Assembly: GCF_951229915.1 (NCBI RefSeq)
Contig: NZ_OX579588.1
Coordinates: forward strand, 124,001 to 188,000
DNA from: Candidatus Ornithobacterium hominis
Lineage (GTDB): Bacteria > Bacteroidota > Bacteroidia > Flavobacteriales > Weeksellaceae
DNA: 64,000 bases
Direction of reading: 5' to 3'
Made by a program: the position numbers and the translations under genes. Positions 23,526 through 32,387 of this stretch are shown piece by piece (within the stretch, counting starts at the first letter, position 1; every line of letters starts with the position of its first letter). Below the pieces are notes generated by a model. That model was not told the origin of the DNA and made no database searches. It saw only the letters and a program-made list of their open reading frames with translations.

Positions 23526-24761
23526 ATGGACAATCAAGCTTTAATAGAATCCTTTATTGAATTTAAGGATGAAAAAAATATAGATCGGATTACTTTAATG
23601 GCCATTTTGGAAGATTCTCTGAAATTGGTTTTGAGAAAAAAATATGGTTCAGATGAGAATTTTGATATTATTGTAAATCCAGACAAAGGAGATTTGGAAA
23701 TTTGGCACAATCGGGTGGTGGTAGAAGATGATGAATTGGAAGATGAAAGTGCTGAAATTTCTTTGACTGATGCTCGAAAGATTGAGGAAGACTTTGAGGT
23801 CGGGGAGGAGGTTTCTGAGCCAGTTTTGATTAAAGATTTAGGGCGGAGAGCAATTCTAACCTTGAGCCAGAACCTTAAAATGAAAACCCTTGAGCATGAT
23901 TATGCAAATATCTATGAAAAATTTAAAGAGTTAGAAGGTGAAATCGTGAGCGGCGAAGTACATTACATTCAGCGAAATCACGTTATCATCGTTGATGATG
24001 AGCAAAATGAAATGATTCTGCCCAAGCAGCAGCAAATCCCTTCTGATTTCTTCAAGAAAGGGGAAACAGTGAGAGCCGTTATTCATGAAGTTGTATTGAA
24101 AGGGAACAAACCGCAGATTGTACTTTCGCGTACGTCGCCTGTATTTATGGAACGCCTTTTTGAACAAGAAATTCCAGAGGTATACGATGGGTTAATTACC
24201 ATCAAAAAAGTGGTGAGAATGCCAGGCGAGAAAGCAAAAGTGGCAGTGGAATCTTATGATGATAGAATAGACCCAGTGGGAGCTTGCGTGGGAATGCGTG
24301 GCTCGAGAATTCATACCATTGTGCGTGAGCTGAGGAATGAGAATATAGATGTGATTAATTTTACCAATAATGAAGAGTTGATGATTCAAAGAGCAATGAG
24401 TCCAGCTCAGGTTTCTCGCATTGAGATAGATGAAGAGAATAAACAGGTGAAAGTTTATGTGAAACCAGACCAAGTTTCTAAAGCTATCGGTGCAAAAGGC
24501 TCAAATGTGAGGTTGGCTTCTCAGCTAATCGGCAAAGAAATTGATGTGTTCCGAGATGAGCCACAGGAGGAAGATGTGGAATTGATTGAGTTTTCTGAAG
24601 AATTTGATGATTGGGTGATCGAATCATTGCACAAGATTGGCTTAGATACGGCTAAAAGTGTTTTAGCTCAAGATGTTGATTATATTGTAGAAAAAGCTGA
24701 TTTAGAGGTAGAAACGGTAGAGGCCATTATGACAATTCTCGCAAGAGAGTTTGAAGAATGA
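23526..24761 (+). CDS. nusA: Transcription termination/antitermination factor NusA
   Basis: 411 residues. Domains in order: N-terminal RNAP-binding domain (1-125), S1 domain (about 135-200, GEIVSGEVHYIQRNHVII), KH1 (about 210-300, DPVGACVGMRGSRIHTIVRELRNENIDVI) and KH2 (KVYVKPDQVSKAIGAKGSNVRLASQLIGKEIDVF), with a short acidic tail. It modulates pausing, termination and antitermination. The attenuator-like hairpin upstream of the operon would be a natural autoregulatory target. Confidence 0.96.
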   Translation: MDNQALIESFIEFKDEKNIDRITLMAILEDSLKLVLRKKYGSDENFDIIVNPDKGDLEIWHNRVVVEDDELEDESAEISLTDARKIEEDFEVGEEVSEPVLIKDLGRRAILTLSQNLKMKTLEHDYANIYEKFKELEGEIVSGEVHYIQRNHVIIVDDEQNEMILPKQQQIPSDFFKKGETVRAVIHEVVLKGNKPQIVLSRTSPVFMERLFEQEIPEVYDGLITIKKVVRMPGEKAKVAVESYDDRIDPVGACVGMRGSRIHTIVRELRNENIDVINFTNNEELMIQRAMSPAQVSRIEIDEENKQVKVYVKPDQVSKAIGAKGSNVRLASQLIGKEIDVFRDEPQEEDVELIEFSEEFDDWVIESLHKIGLDTAKSVLAQDVDYIVEKADLEVETVEAIMTILAREFEE

Positions 24762-24790
24762 TTATAAACAAAGAATAGAATAAAGAAAAA

Positions 24791-24816
24791 GTGCAAAATT
24801 CTTGTTAAATTTGCAC
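24791..24816 (+). promoter_or_regulatory. Internal infB promoter candidate overlapped by an inverted repeat
   Basis: The 10-nt arms GTGCAAAATT and AAATTTGCAC (one mismatch, 6-nt spacer) form a dyad. The right arm contains TAAATTTG (24806-24813), a -7 match 31 bp before the infB start. The dyad could be an operator or an RNA hairpin. There is no clear -33 box. Confidence 0.4.
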
Positions 24817-24844
24817 GTTGATATAAAAGAAATAAAGCGCATAT

Positions 24845-27673
24845 ATGCCAAAATCTTATCGATTAAGTAAAGTAACTAGAGAATTAAACATATCCATCGG
24901 CCGAGCGGTTGATTATCTTGGTGAGCAAGGAGTTGAAATGGATACCAACCCCAATGCCAAGCTAGATCAAGCTGCCTATGATTTATTGTTAAATGAATTT
25001 GATGCAGATAGATTGCAAAAAGAAGCCTCGGGAGAAGTCAATATTAATAAATTAGACAAGGAGAAAAAAGAGCAGCAGAAAAAAGAGGCTGAGAAAAAGA
25101 AAAAAGCAGAGGAGGAAAAAGCGCGTAAAGAAGCTGAAAGGTTAGCCGAGGAAGAAAAAGCTCGGGAAAAAGCTCAAGAAGAAAAAGAAAGGCTTGAAAA
25201 AATAGCTGCTGAGAAAAAAGCGGAAGAAGAAAGGGCTAAAAAAGAGGCCGAAGAGCAAGCTAAGAAAAAAGAGGAGCAAAAATTGGCGGCACAACAAGAA
25301 GCCGAAAAAGAAAAAAAAGAAAGTTCATCTTTGCTAACGGAAAGAAAGAAATTAGCTGGGTTGACAAAAGTGGGTAAAATTGAGCTTCCGTCTGATAAAA
25401 AAGATACCGAGAAAAAAACATCTACAAAAGATGAAAAACTGACTCCCGCTAACTCAGAAAAGGAAGGAAAAGAAATCTCAGATAGTAGAAAAGAGCAAGA
25501 ACCTAAATCAGACGCTCCTAAAAAAGAAGAGGATGATGATAGAATTAAGACTAAGTATAAAAAACTAGAAGGAATTACTAAAGTTGGGAAAATAGACCTT
25601 TCTAAGTTTGAAGATAAAAAGAAGAAAGATAGCAGCTCTGACGATAAAGATAAGAAGAAGCGTAAGCGTATTAAAAAAAATGTAAAATACGATAACCGTA
25701 AAGGCGGAAACAATAACCGAAATAAGAATACTCGACCTAAAAAAGATGTTTCTGAGCTGACAGAAGAAGAGGTTCAAAAACAAATTAAAGAAACGTTAGA
25801 AAAATTAACTGGCAAAGCGAATAAAACTTCTAACAAACGAGGAGCTAAGCACCGTAGAGAAAAACGTAAAAATCGTAGAGAGCAAGAAGAACTAGAAATT
25901 TTAGAACAAGAGCAGAATAAGACAATTAAAGTAACCGAATTTGTAACGGTGAATGATTTAAGCTCTTTGATGGATACCAATGTGATGGATATTATTTCTG
26001 CTTGCATGTCTCTAGGAATTATGGTGACGATGAACCAGCGTTTGGATGCTAATACCATCGAACTAGTAGCAGATGAATTTGGCTATAAAGTTGAATTTAC
26101 CGATGCTGAGCTAGAAGAGACACAGGAAGATGAAATCGTAGATAATGAAGAGGATTTATTGCCGAGAGCTCCAATCGTTACAGTCATGGGGCATGTTGAT
26201 CATGGTAAAACCTCTTTGCTAGATTATATTAGAAAAGAAAACGTAATCGCTGGAGAATCAGGTGGAATCACACAGCATATTGGTGCTTATAGCGTGGAGG
26301 TAGAAAAAAATAAGTTTATAACATTCCTCGATACGCCAGGTCACGAAGCCTTTACCGCAATGCGTGCGCGAGGAGCTCAGATTACAGACATAGCAATTAT
26401 CGTGATCGCAGCAGATGACCAAATCATGCCACAAACCGAGGAAGCCATTAGTCATGCTCAAGCAGCTGGAGTACCCATGATTTTTGCAATTAACAAAGTT
26501 GATAAACCGACTGCCAACCCAGAAAAAGTAAAAGAACAGTTGGCTCAGAAAAACTTATTGGTAGAAGATTGGGGCGGTAAATTACAGTCTCAAGATATTT
26601 CTGCCAAAACAGGTTTGAATGTAGACGAACTTTTAGAAAAAATATTACTGGAAGCCGAAATGCTAGAACTCAAGGCAAATCCAGATAGATTGGCCAATGG
26701 CACAGTCGTAGAAGCCTCGTTAGACAAAGGTAGAGGTTATGTTTCTACAATTGTAGTTCAGAATGGAACATTGAGAGTCGGAGACTACGTCTTAGCAGGA
26801 AGCAATCATGGGAAAGTAAGAGCTATGCTGAATGAGCGAGGCCAACAAATCAAAGAAGCTAAGCCAGCTACCCCAGTTACCATATTGGGATTAGACGGAG
26901 CACCTACTGCTGGAGATAACTTCAGAGTTTATGCAGATGAAAAAGAGGCGAAGCAATTAGCGGGCAAGCGAGAGCAACTTCAGCGAGAGCAAAGCATTAG
27001 AACTCAAAAGCACATTACGCTAGATGAAATCGGTCGTCGAATTGCTTTGGGTGACTTCCAAGAACTGAATGTAGTGTTAAAGGGTGATGTGGACGGTTCT
27101 GTAGAAGCTTTAACAGATTCACTGCAGAGACTTTCTACCGAAGAAATTCACGTTAACATCTTACACAAGGGTGTAGGGCAAATCACAGAGAGTGATGTCT
27201 TATTGGCTTCAGCATCAGACGCCGTTATTATCGGGTTTAATGTAAGACCAAATTCTTCTGCAAGAAGCGTTGCAGATAAAGAAGAAGTAGAAATCAGAAC
27301 TTATTCGATAATCTATGATGCCATCAATGATGTGAAAGAAGCGATGGAAGGTATGCTTTCCCCAGACTTGAAGGAAGAAGTAATAGGTGAAGTAGAAATA
27401 AGAGATACCTTTAAGATTTCTAAAGTTGGTACTATAGCTGGATGTATGGTGTTGACAGGTAAAATTACTAGAAACAGCCAAGTTAGAATCATTCGTGAAG
27501 GTGTGGTAATTCATGATGGTGAATTAGCAAGTCTTAAACGCTACAAAGATGACGTGAAAGAAGTTAATAAAGGCTATGAATGTGGTCTAAACATTAAGAA
27601 CTTTAACGACATTCAAGTAGGAGATACGATAGAAGTTTATGTTGTAAACGAGGTAAAGAAAAAACTGAAATAA
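24845..27673 (+). CDS. infB: Translation initiation factor IF-2
   Basis: 942 residues. A short N-terminal IF2_N domain (1-60) is followed by a very long Lys/Glu-rich disordered region (about 65-360) and a second IF2_N-like domain (about 365-415). Then comes the GTPase domain with GHVDHGKTS (about 450), DTPGHEA, and NKVDK, followed by domains II, III and C2. The disordered region contains an imperfect repeat, LAGLTKVGKIEL and LEGITKVGKIDL, about 70 residues apart. IF-2 places fMet-tRNA on the 30S subunit. It is the last gene of the rimP operon, with a terminator behind. Confidence 0.96.
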   Translation: MPKSYRLSKVTRELNISIGRAVDYLGEQGVEMDTNPNAKLDQAAYDLLLNEFDADRLQKEASGEVNINKLDKEKKEQQKKEAEKKKKAEEEKARKEAERLAEEEKAREKAQEEKERLEKIAAEKKAEEERAKKEAEEQAKKKEEQKLAAQQEAEKEKKESSSLLTERKKLAGLTKVGKIELPSDKKDTEKKTSTKDEKLTPANSEKEGKEISDSRKEQEPKSDAPKKEEDDDRIKTKYKKLEGITKVGKIDLSKFEDKKKKDSSSDDKDKKKRKRIKKNVKYDNRKGGNNNRNKNTRPKKDVSELTEEEVQKQIKETLEKLTGKANKTSNKRGAKHRREKRKNRREQEELEILEQEQNKTIKVTEFVTVNDLSSLMDTNVMDIISACMSLGIMVTMNQRLDANTIELVADEFGYKVEFTDAELEETQEDEIVDNEEDLLPRAPIVTVMGHVDHGKTSLLDYIRKENVIAGESGGITQHIGAYSVEVEKNKFITFLDTPGHEAFTAMRARGAQITDIAIIVIAADDQIMPQTEEAISHAQAAGVPMIFAINKVDKPTANPEKVKEQLAQKNLLVEDWGGKLQSQDISAKTGLNVDELLEKILLEAEMLELKANPDRLANGTVVEASLDKGRGYVSTIVVQNGTLRVGDYVLAGSNHGKVRAMLNERGQQIKEAKPATPVTILGLDGAPTAGDNFRVYADEKEAKQLAGKREQLQREQSIRTQKHITLDEIGRRIALGDFQELNVVLKGDVDGSVEALTDSLQRLSTEEIHVNILHKGVGQITESDVLLASASDAVIIGFNVRPNSSARSVADKEEVEIRTYSIIYDAINDVKEAMEGMLSPDLKEEVIGEVEIRDTFKISKVGTIAGCMVLTGKITRNSQVRIIREGVVIHDGELASLKRYKDDVKEVNKGYECGLNIKNFNDIQVGDTIEVYVVNEVKKKLK

Positions 27674-27676
27674 AAA

Positions 27677-27699
27677 TTTTTTAAGCCTTAAAAAAAATT
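27677..27699. repeat. Dispersed TAAGSCTTA motif (exact core 27682-27690)
   Basis: C-centre on plus: T6 AAGCCTT A8, 3 bp after the infB stop and just before its hairpin terminator. Confidence 0.8.
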
Positions 27700-27704
27700 G
27701 AATA

Positions 27705-27740
27705 AAAAAAACCGTTTCAGCATATGAAGCGGTTTTTTTA
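27705..27740 (+). terminator. Intrinsic terminator after infB
   Basis: The arms AAACCGTTTC and GAAGCGGTTT (10 bp, one G-T, 7-nt loop) are followed by T7. Confidence 0.88.
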
Positions 27741-27971
27741 TTAAACTGCGCGTAATTTTTTTTCATTCTAAATAAGATTTAAAATATCTTTTTTTGTGAG
27801 AAATATCATTAATTCTATAATGTATTTTGATTTTTTTTATCAAAAATTTAATTGAGTATGCTTTTGCATGCTTTTATGTGCGGTTTTATTGGCTTGTTTT
27901 GAAACAACGTATGTTAAAATGTTGTAAATATTTAAAATGTTTATAACTTAGCTAAAAAACAAACTAAAAAT
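27741..27971. other. AT-rich intergenic region upstream of the SusC gene
   Basis: 231 bp without an ORF. It contains a perfect dyad TTGTTT-TG-AAACAA at 27894-27907 and a pair of GTATGCTT/GCATGCTT words at about 27856-27872. Either could be a regulator site for the SusC/SusD operon, but I find no convincing full promoter. Confidence 0.35.
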
Positions 27972-30900
27972 ATGAGGAAAAACGTAAAAAAATTACTTAG
28001 CGTTGCTGTTTTCTGTCTTGCCATTTATGGTTTTGGTCAAGAAAAAACAGTAACGGGGCAAGTATTAGATTCAGATGGCTTTCCCGTACAAGATGCATTT
28101 GTGCATATAGAGGGAGAATCACAAGGTGTCTACACAGATGAGAATGGGAATTATACTATATCTGTAGAGGCAGGAGATGTTGTAGTCGTGGAATATATTG
28201 GTATGGAAACCAAAAGTGTGACGATTGGGGCAAAGAACACTTATGATTTAAAATTAACCAAGGGAGGGGCTATAGTCTTAAAGGACGTTGTAGCTGTGGG
28301 TTATGGTAGCCAATCGCTGAAAGATGTGACAGGAGCTATTACTTCAATTAGTGCAGAAGAACTGGAGAATAAGCCAGTAGCATCTGTAGAGCAGGCATTA
28401 CAGGGGAAATCACCTGGTTTGCAGATTGTAAACACTGCGGGTAGAGCTGGAAGCCAGGTGCAAATGAGTATAAGAGGAAATGGTTCTTTAAGGGCGTCTA
28501 ATGATGTCTTATACGTGATTGATGGAGTGCCTCAGGAGTCGATGAGTCACTTGACAAATGAAGACATCAAGAGTATTTCTGTGTTAAAAGATGCTGCATC
28601 TGCAGCGATTTACGGTTCAAGAGCTTCTAATGGTGTTATCTTGATTGAAACGAAACGTGGAGGATATGGAGAAAATGTGAAAATACAAATCAGTTCTTCT
28701 AGAGGGTGGCAATCTCCTGTTGGCCTTCCTAAACTTCTTGATGCTACGCAATATAAAAAAATACATGATGTTGCAAGAACAAATTATGAGGCAGATATTG
28801 CATCAGGAGTACTTAAGGCGCCCAAAGATCCTGCTGTATTAACTCCAATGGCTCAACCGCAAGCCAGCACAGATTGGTTAAATCAAGTGCTAAGAAATGC
28901 TGCAATTGTAGAAAATCACCAAATAAGCGTAAGTGGTGGGGGAGAATCTACGAGAGCTTACCTCTCTGGTTCATTCTTTAACCAAGAAGGAATTATAAAG
29001 CAAGATAGCTACAAAAAAGGAAGATTAAGATTAAACGTAGAACAGAAGATTACAGAATTCTTGTCAACAGGTATTAACTCTTACTTCTCTTACTCTTCAG
29101 CTACTCCGATTGCGGATGATAATAATACGTACCAGCCGTGGAATAATGCCATTCAAGCACCTCCTATTTACCCAGTCTATGGAAATAAAGGAAAACCTTA
29201 CAGAGGCAATTTTAAAAATCCACTATGGGCTTTTGAGAGAGAGGTTGCTAGTCGCTGGCAGACAGTAGGGGGGCAGTTTTATTTTGATTTGACTCCTTTA
29301 GCTGGGCTTACTTGGCATTCCTCTTTTAGCGGGAATATAGATAATGAAAGATATAATCGATTTGATGCGCCTAATACAAAAAGAGGAGAAAATGGAGATG
29401 GTGTACCTACAGGCTATGGAAGGTATTCAACTAAAAATAATAGAAATTACCAAATAGAAAATACATTGACTTATGATAATAAGTTTTTTGAAAATAATTT
29501 GAGTTTGAATTTCTTAGCAGGGCACACATACCAGCATTGGGATTATGAAGACTCTTATTTAGAAGGAGAGAAATTCCCTTCTGATGATTTAAGATGGTTA
29601 GTTTCTGCCGGGGAAATTAATAAAGGTAGAAGTTATATTTTAAGCATTGGTTTAGAGTCCTTCTTCTCACGATTACAATTAAACTGGTCAGGCAAATATT
29701 TGCTTATGCTATCAGCCAGAGCAGATGGATCTACAAAATTTGCTAAAGGAAACAAATGGGGGGTATTCCCAGCTGCTTCTGCAGGATGGGTAATCTCAGA
29801 AGAACCATTTTTCAATAGTAGTACAGTTAATCTATTTAAACTGAGAGGTTCCTATGGCTTAACAGGAAACCAATCTGGAATTAGCTATGCTGTAGGGCAA
29901 AATTTATTGACAGGGGGGCAGAATTATGATTTGCAGCCAGGTTTAGCCGCAACAGATGTGTATAACCCTGACCTAAAGTGGGAAGTAGGTTATAGTACAA
30001 ACATAGGATTGGACTTAACATTATTTGATAGACTTAACCTTTCCCTTGATTTGTATAAGAAAACAACCAAAGACTTGTTAAATAGAATAAATATACCTCA
30101 AGAGTCTGGATTTAGAACAATGCTCAAAAATATTGGAGAAATATCAAACAAAGGATTTGAGGTAAGTACAAACTTAGATATTTATAAGTATACAGATTTT
30201 AAATGGAATATTGCTGCAAACTTTTCATACAATGAGAACAAAATTAAAGATTTAGGTCTAGGTGAGGTTGATTATTATACAACAGGTTTCGTTTCTGTTC
30301 TAAAAGAAGGAGGAAGTCTTGGCTCTTTCTATTTATTAGAAAGCCTAGGAGTTGCCAAAGAAAAATATGAATATAAAGATGCCAATGGAGCTGTGACAAA
30401 AGTTGTACAAGCAGGAGATATGATCTATAAAGACCAAAATGGGGATGGGAAAATAGATGATAACGACAGGAAAGTATATTCTGGCGGAATTGCACCGATA
30501 TATGGCGGAGTTTCAACATCAATTAGCTACAAAGGCTTTGATTTATCTATTGCAGGTCAATACTCAGTAGGGAAAAAACTGTATGCAATGTATAAGGAAG
30601 GTGCGCTAAACGGAGGAGCCGTTGGTCATCCATCTTTCTCAGAGAATATGTTGACACAAATGTTAGACTATTGGTCTCCAAAAAATCCAAATGCTGCCAA
30701 CCCAAGACCGCATTTATCTTCAGCAATTTCATCTTGGAACACCCAAAGATCTACAAGATATCTAGAAGATGCAGATTATTTCAGAATTTCAGATATTACA
30801 GTAGGATTTAATTTAACTTCTATACCCTCGCTTAAACTTGGGTTTATAGAAAAAGCTAGAATTTATGTTCAGGCAAGAAATCCATTTACTTTTACAAAAT

Positions 30901-31052
30901 ATTCTGGTGTAGACCCCGAAGTACAATACTTGAACCAAGGGACGGCAAATAACCAAAATGAATCAAACCTAGCGAAGACAACCTCTGGTGTAGATTATAA
31001 TGGAATTCCAAATATTAAATCAATAAACGTAGGTTTAAATATTAATTTTTAA
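27972..31052 (+). CDS. SusC/RagA-family TonB-linked outer membrane receptor
   Basis: 1026 residues. A signal peptide (about 1-22, ending AIYGFGQ) is followed by a CarboxypepD_reg beta-sandwich (about 28-95, TVTGQVLDSDGFPVQDAFVHIEG). The plug domain follows (about 110-230, with SLKDVTGAITSISAEELEN, QGKSPGLQI and DVLYVIDGVP) and then a 22-strand barrel ending in INVGLNINF. SusC proteins import glycans or peptides through a SusD lid, powered by TonB/ExbBD. A susD gene follows 9 bp later. No hydrolase genes are nearby, so the nutrient is unknown. Confidence 0.95.
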   Translation: MRKNVKKLLSVAVFCLAIYGFGQEKTVTGQVLDSDGFPVQDAFVHIEGESQGVYTDENGNYTISVEAGDVVVVEYIGMETKSVTIGAKNTYDLKLTKGGAIVLKDVVAVGYGSQSLKDVTGAITSISAEELENKPVASVEQALQGKSPGLQIVNTAGRAGSQVQMSIRGNGSLRASNDVLYVIDGVPQESMSHLTNEDIKSISVLKDAASAAIYGSRASNGVILIETKRGGYGENVKIQISSSRGWQSPVGLPKLLDATQYKKIHDVARTNYEADIASGVLKAPKDPAVLTPMAQPQASTDWLNQVLRNAAIVENHQISVSGGGESTRAYLSGSFFNQEGIIKQDSYKKGRLRLNVEQKITEFLSTGINSYFSYSSATPIADDNNTYQPWNNAIQAPPIYPVYGNKGKPYRGNFKNPLWAFEREVASRWQTVGGQFYFDLTPLAGLTWHSSFSGNIDNERYNRFDAPNTKRGENGDGVPTGYGRYSTKNNRNYQIENTLTYDNKFFENNLSLNFLAGHTYQHWDYEDSYLEGEKFPSDDLRWLVSAGEINKGRSYILSIGLESFFSRLQLNWSGKYLLMLSARADGSTKFAKGNKWGVFPAASAGWVISEEPFFNSSTVNLFKLRGSYGLTGNQSGISYAVGQNLLTGGQNYDLQPGLAATDVYNPDLKWEVGYSTNIGLDLTLFDRLNLSLDLYKKTTKDLLNRINIPQESGFRTMLKNIGEISNKGFEVSTNLDIYKYTDFKWNIAANFSYNENKIKDLGLGEVDYYTTGFVSVLKEGGSLGSFYLLESLGVAKEKYEYKDANGAVTKVVQAGDMIYKDQNGDGKIDDNDRKVYSGGIAPIYGGVSTSISYKGFDLSIAGQYSVGKKLYAMYKEGALNGGAVGHPSFSENMLTQMLDYWSPKNPNAANPRPHLSSAISSWNTQRSTRYLEDADYFRISDITVGFNLTSIPSLKLGFIEKARIYVQARNPFTFTKYSGVDPEVQYLNQGTANNQNESNLAKTTSGVDYNGIPNIKSINVGLNINF

Positions 31053-31061
31053 AATAAAAAA

Positions 31062-32249
31062 ATGAAAAAAATATTTTTATATATAATGATTGTAGGGAGT
31101 GTATTGTCACTAAACTCCTGCTTAGAGGAAATTTCCTCAGAGGCCTCATTAGATGCTTCAAGTGAACTAGCAGAAGACGATGTCAATAAATTACTGGTAG
31201 GCTTATATAGGAAAGTTAGACATCCTAACAATTACGGGTATTTCGCTGTGATGACATCAGAGATAATGGCAGACAACTATAAGCCAGTGAAATTTCAATT
31301 CTTTCAGGTTCAAAACATATATGAGCATAATGTGCCGTCAAATGATCTTTTATTACGCAACCTCTATGTAGATTTCTATGCAGGTATAGATAGGGCAAAT
31401 ACGATTTTGAAGTCACCATCTGCAAATAAAGATCAAAAAGGGAAAGCAAAATTCTATAGAGCATATACGTATTTAAGACTTTTTGATCTGTATGAGAGAG
31501 TTCCAATCATTGATGAAAATTATAATAGACAACCCATTGCACCATCATCCAAAGAAGACGTGCTAAACTTCATCATCGAAGATTTGAAATACGGCAAAGA
31601 AAATATGGTAGAATTTGATGGGAAGAATGTAGGGCTATCTAGCAAAGTTCCTACAAAAGAAGCTGCAGCAGCATTGTTGGCAAGAGTTTATAGGCTAAAA
31701 GGCGACCTCGCCGCTGCTGCAAATGAAGCAGAATATGTGATAGGAACCAATAAGTTTTCTATCGCTCAAAACCCAAAAGAAAGAGACAGTGAGGTGATTA
31801 CAATGCTAAAAGGAAACAAAGCAGAGGAAGCAGGCTCTTGGGGATGGATAATGAGCTACGAGGCGAGAAATTGGAACTGCTTTGCCGCAGCAGATGATTT
31901 ATTGAATCTGATTTCAGATAACGATACGAGAAGAGCATTATTTGATTTTGATAAAAAAGATGAAAGAAACGGATACGTATTTTCAAATAAATATAAGACT
32001 CAATATAACTCAGATCTGTTAGTCGTTAGAATACCAGAAATGTATTTAATTTCTGCCGAAGCAGGAAATACAAATAGACTGAGGGAATTACAAAACATCC
32101 GAAACTCTACGCTGAGTCTAGAAGATGAAAGAAGACTTGAGATGTCTTTTGAATGGACCAGATGGCAAGACTTGAAATTATCAAAAAAACAAGACTATGT
32201 GCTTCCCTATCCACAGCAAGCCGTAGATAGCAATCCATTGTTGAAATAG
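31062..32249 (+). CDS. SusD/RagB-family nutrient-binding lipoprotein (short form)
   Basis: 395 residues with lipoprotein signal MKKIFLYIMIVGSVLSLNSC (lipobox Cys20). SusD features are the TPR-like helical scaffold (NLYVDFYAGIDRANTIL, KAKFYRAYTYLRLFDLYERVPI, KEAAAALLARVYRLKGD) and a C-terminal RRLEMSFEWTRWQDLKL ending in YPQQAVDSNPLL. It is shorter than most SusD proteins (450-600), apparently through a reduced insert region. It forms the lid on the SusC barrel encoded 9 bp upstream. A GC-rich terminator follows. Confidence 0.92.
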   Translation: MKKIFLYIMIVGSVLSLNSCLEEISSEASLDASSELAEDDVNKLLVGLYRKVRHPNNYGYFAVMTSEIMADNYKPVKFQFFQVQNIYEHNVPSNDLLLRNLYVDFYAGIDRANTILKSPSANKDQKGKAKFYRAYTYLRLFDLYERVPIIDENYNRQPIAPSSKEDVLNFIIEDLKYGKENMVEFDGKNVGLSSKVPTKEAAAALLARVYRLKGDLAAAANEAEYVIGTNKFSIAQNPKERDSEVITMLKGNKAEEAGSWGWIMSYEARNWNCFAAADDLLNLISDNDTRRALFDFDKKDERNGYVFSNKYKTQYNSDLLVVRIPEMYLISAEAGNTNRLRELQNIRNSTLSLEDERRLEMSFEWTRWQDLKLSKKQDYVLPYPQQAVDSNPLLK

Positions 32250-32260
32250 AAAATCAAAGA

Positions 32261-32289
32261 AGCCGCCTCCGCCAGAGGCGGTTTTTTTA
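32261..32289 (+). terminator. Intrinsic terminator after the SusC/SusD pair
   Basis: The GC-rich arms CCGCCTC and GAGGCGG are separated by a 5-nt loop and followed by T7. Confidence 0.9.
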
Positions 32290-32375
32290 GATGCTTCATT
32301 TATTGAAATAAATCTTGATTTTTCAGCTTTCAGCCAAGGCTATTATTTTTTGATGTAGACTATCTACAAATTCCT

Positions 32376-32383
32376 TAATTTTG
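32376..32383 (+). promoter_or_regulatory. -7 element (TAATTTTG) of the putative porin gene
   Basis: TAnnTTTG match ending 4 nt before the ATG at 32388; implies a leaderless transcript. Confidence 0.45.
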
Positions 32384-32387
32384 AAGC

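Noticed and set aside
24192..24473. Minus-strand frame within nusA rich in His and Leu
   Set aside because: Antisense to the KH domains of NusA; composition reflects the reverse complement of a conserved gene.
25174..25713. A 179-codon minus-strand frame rich in Ser, Phe and Leu
   Set aside because: It is the mirror of the Lys/Glu-rich region of infB and has no independent coding features.
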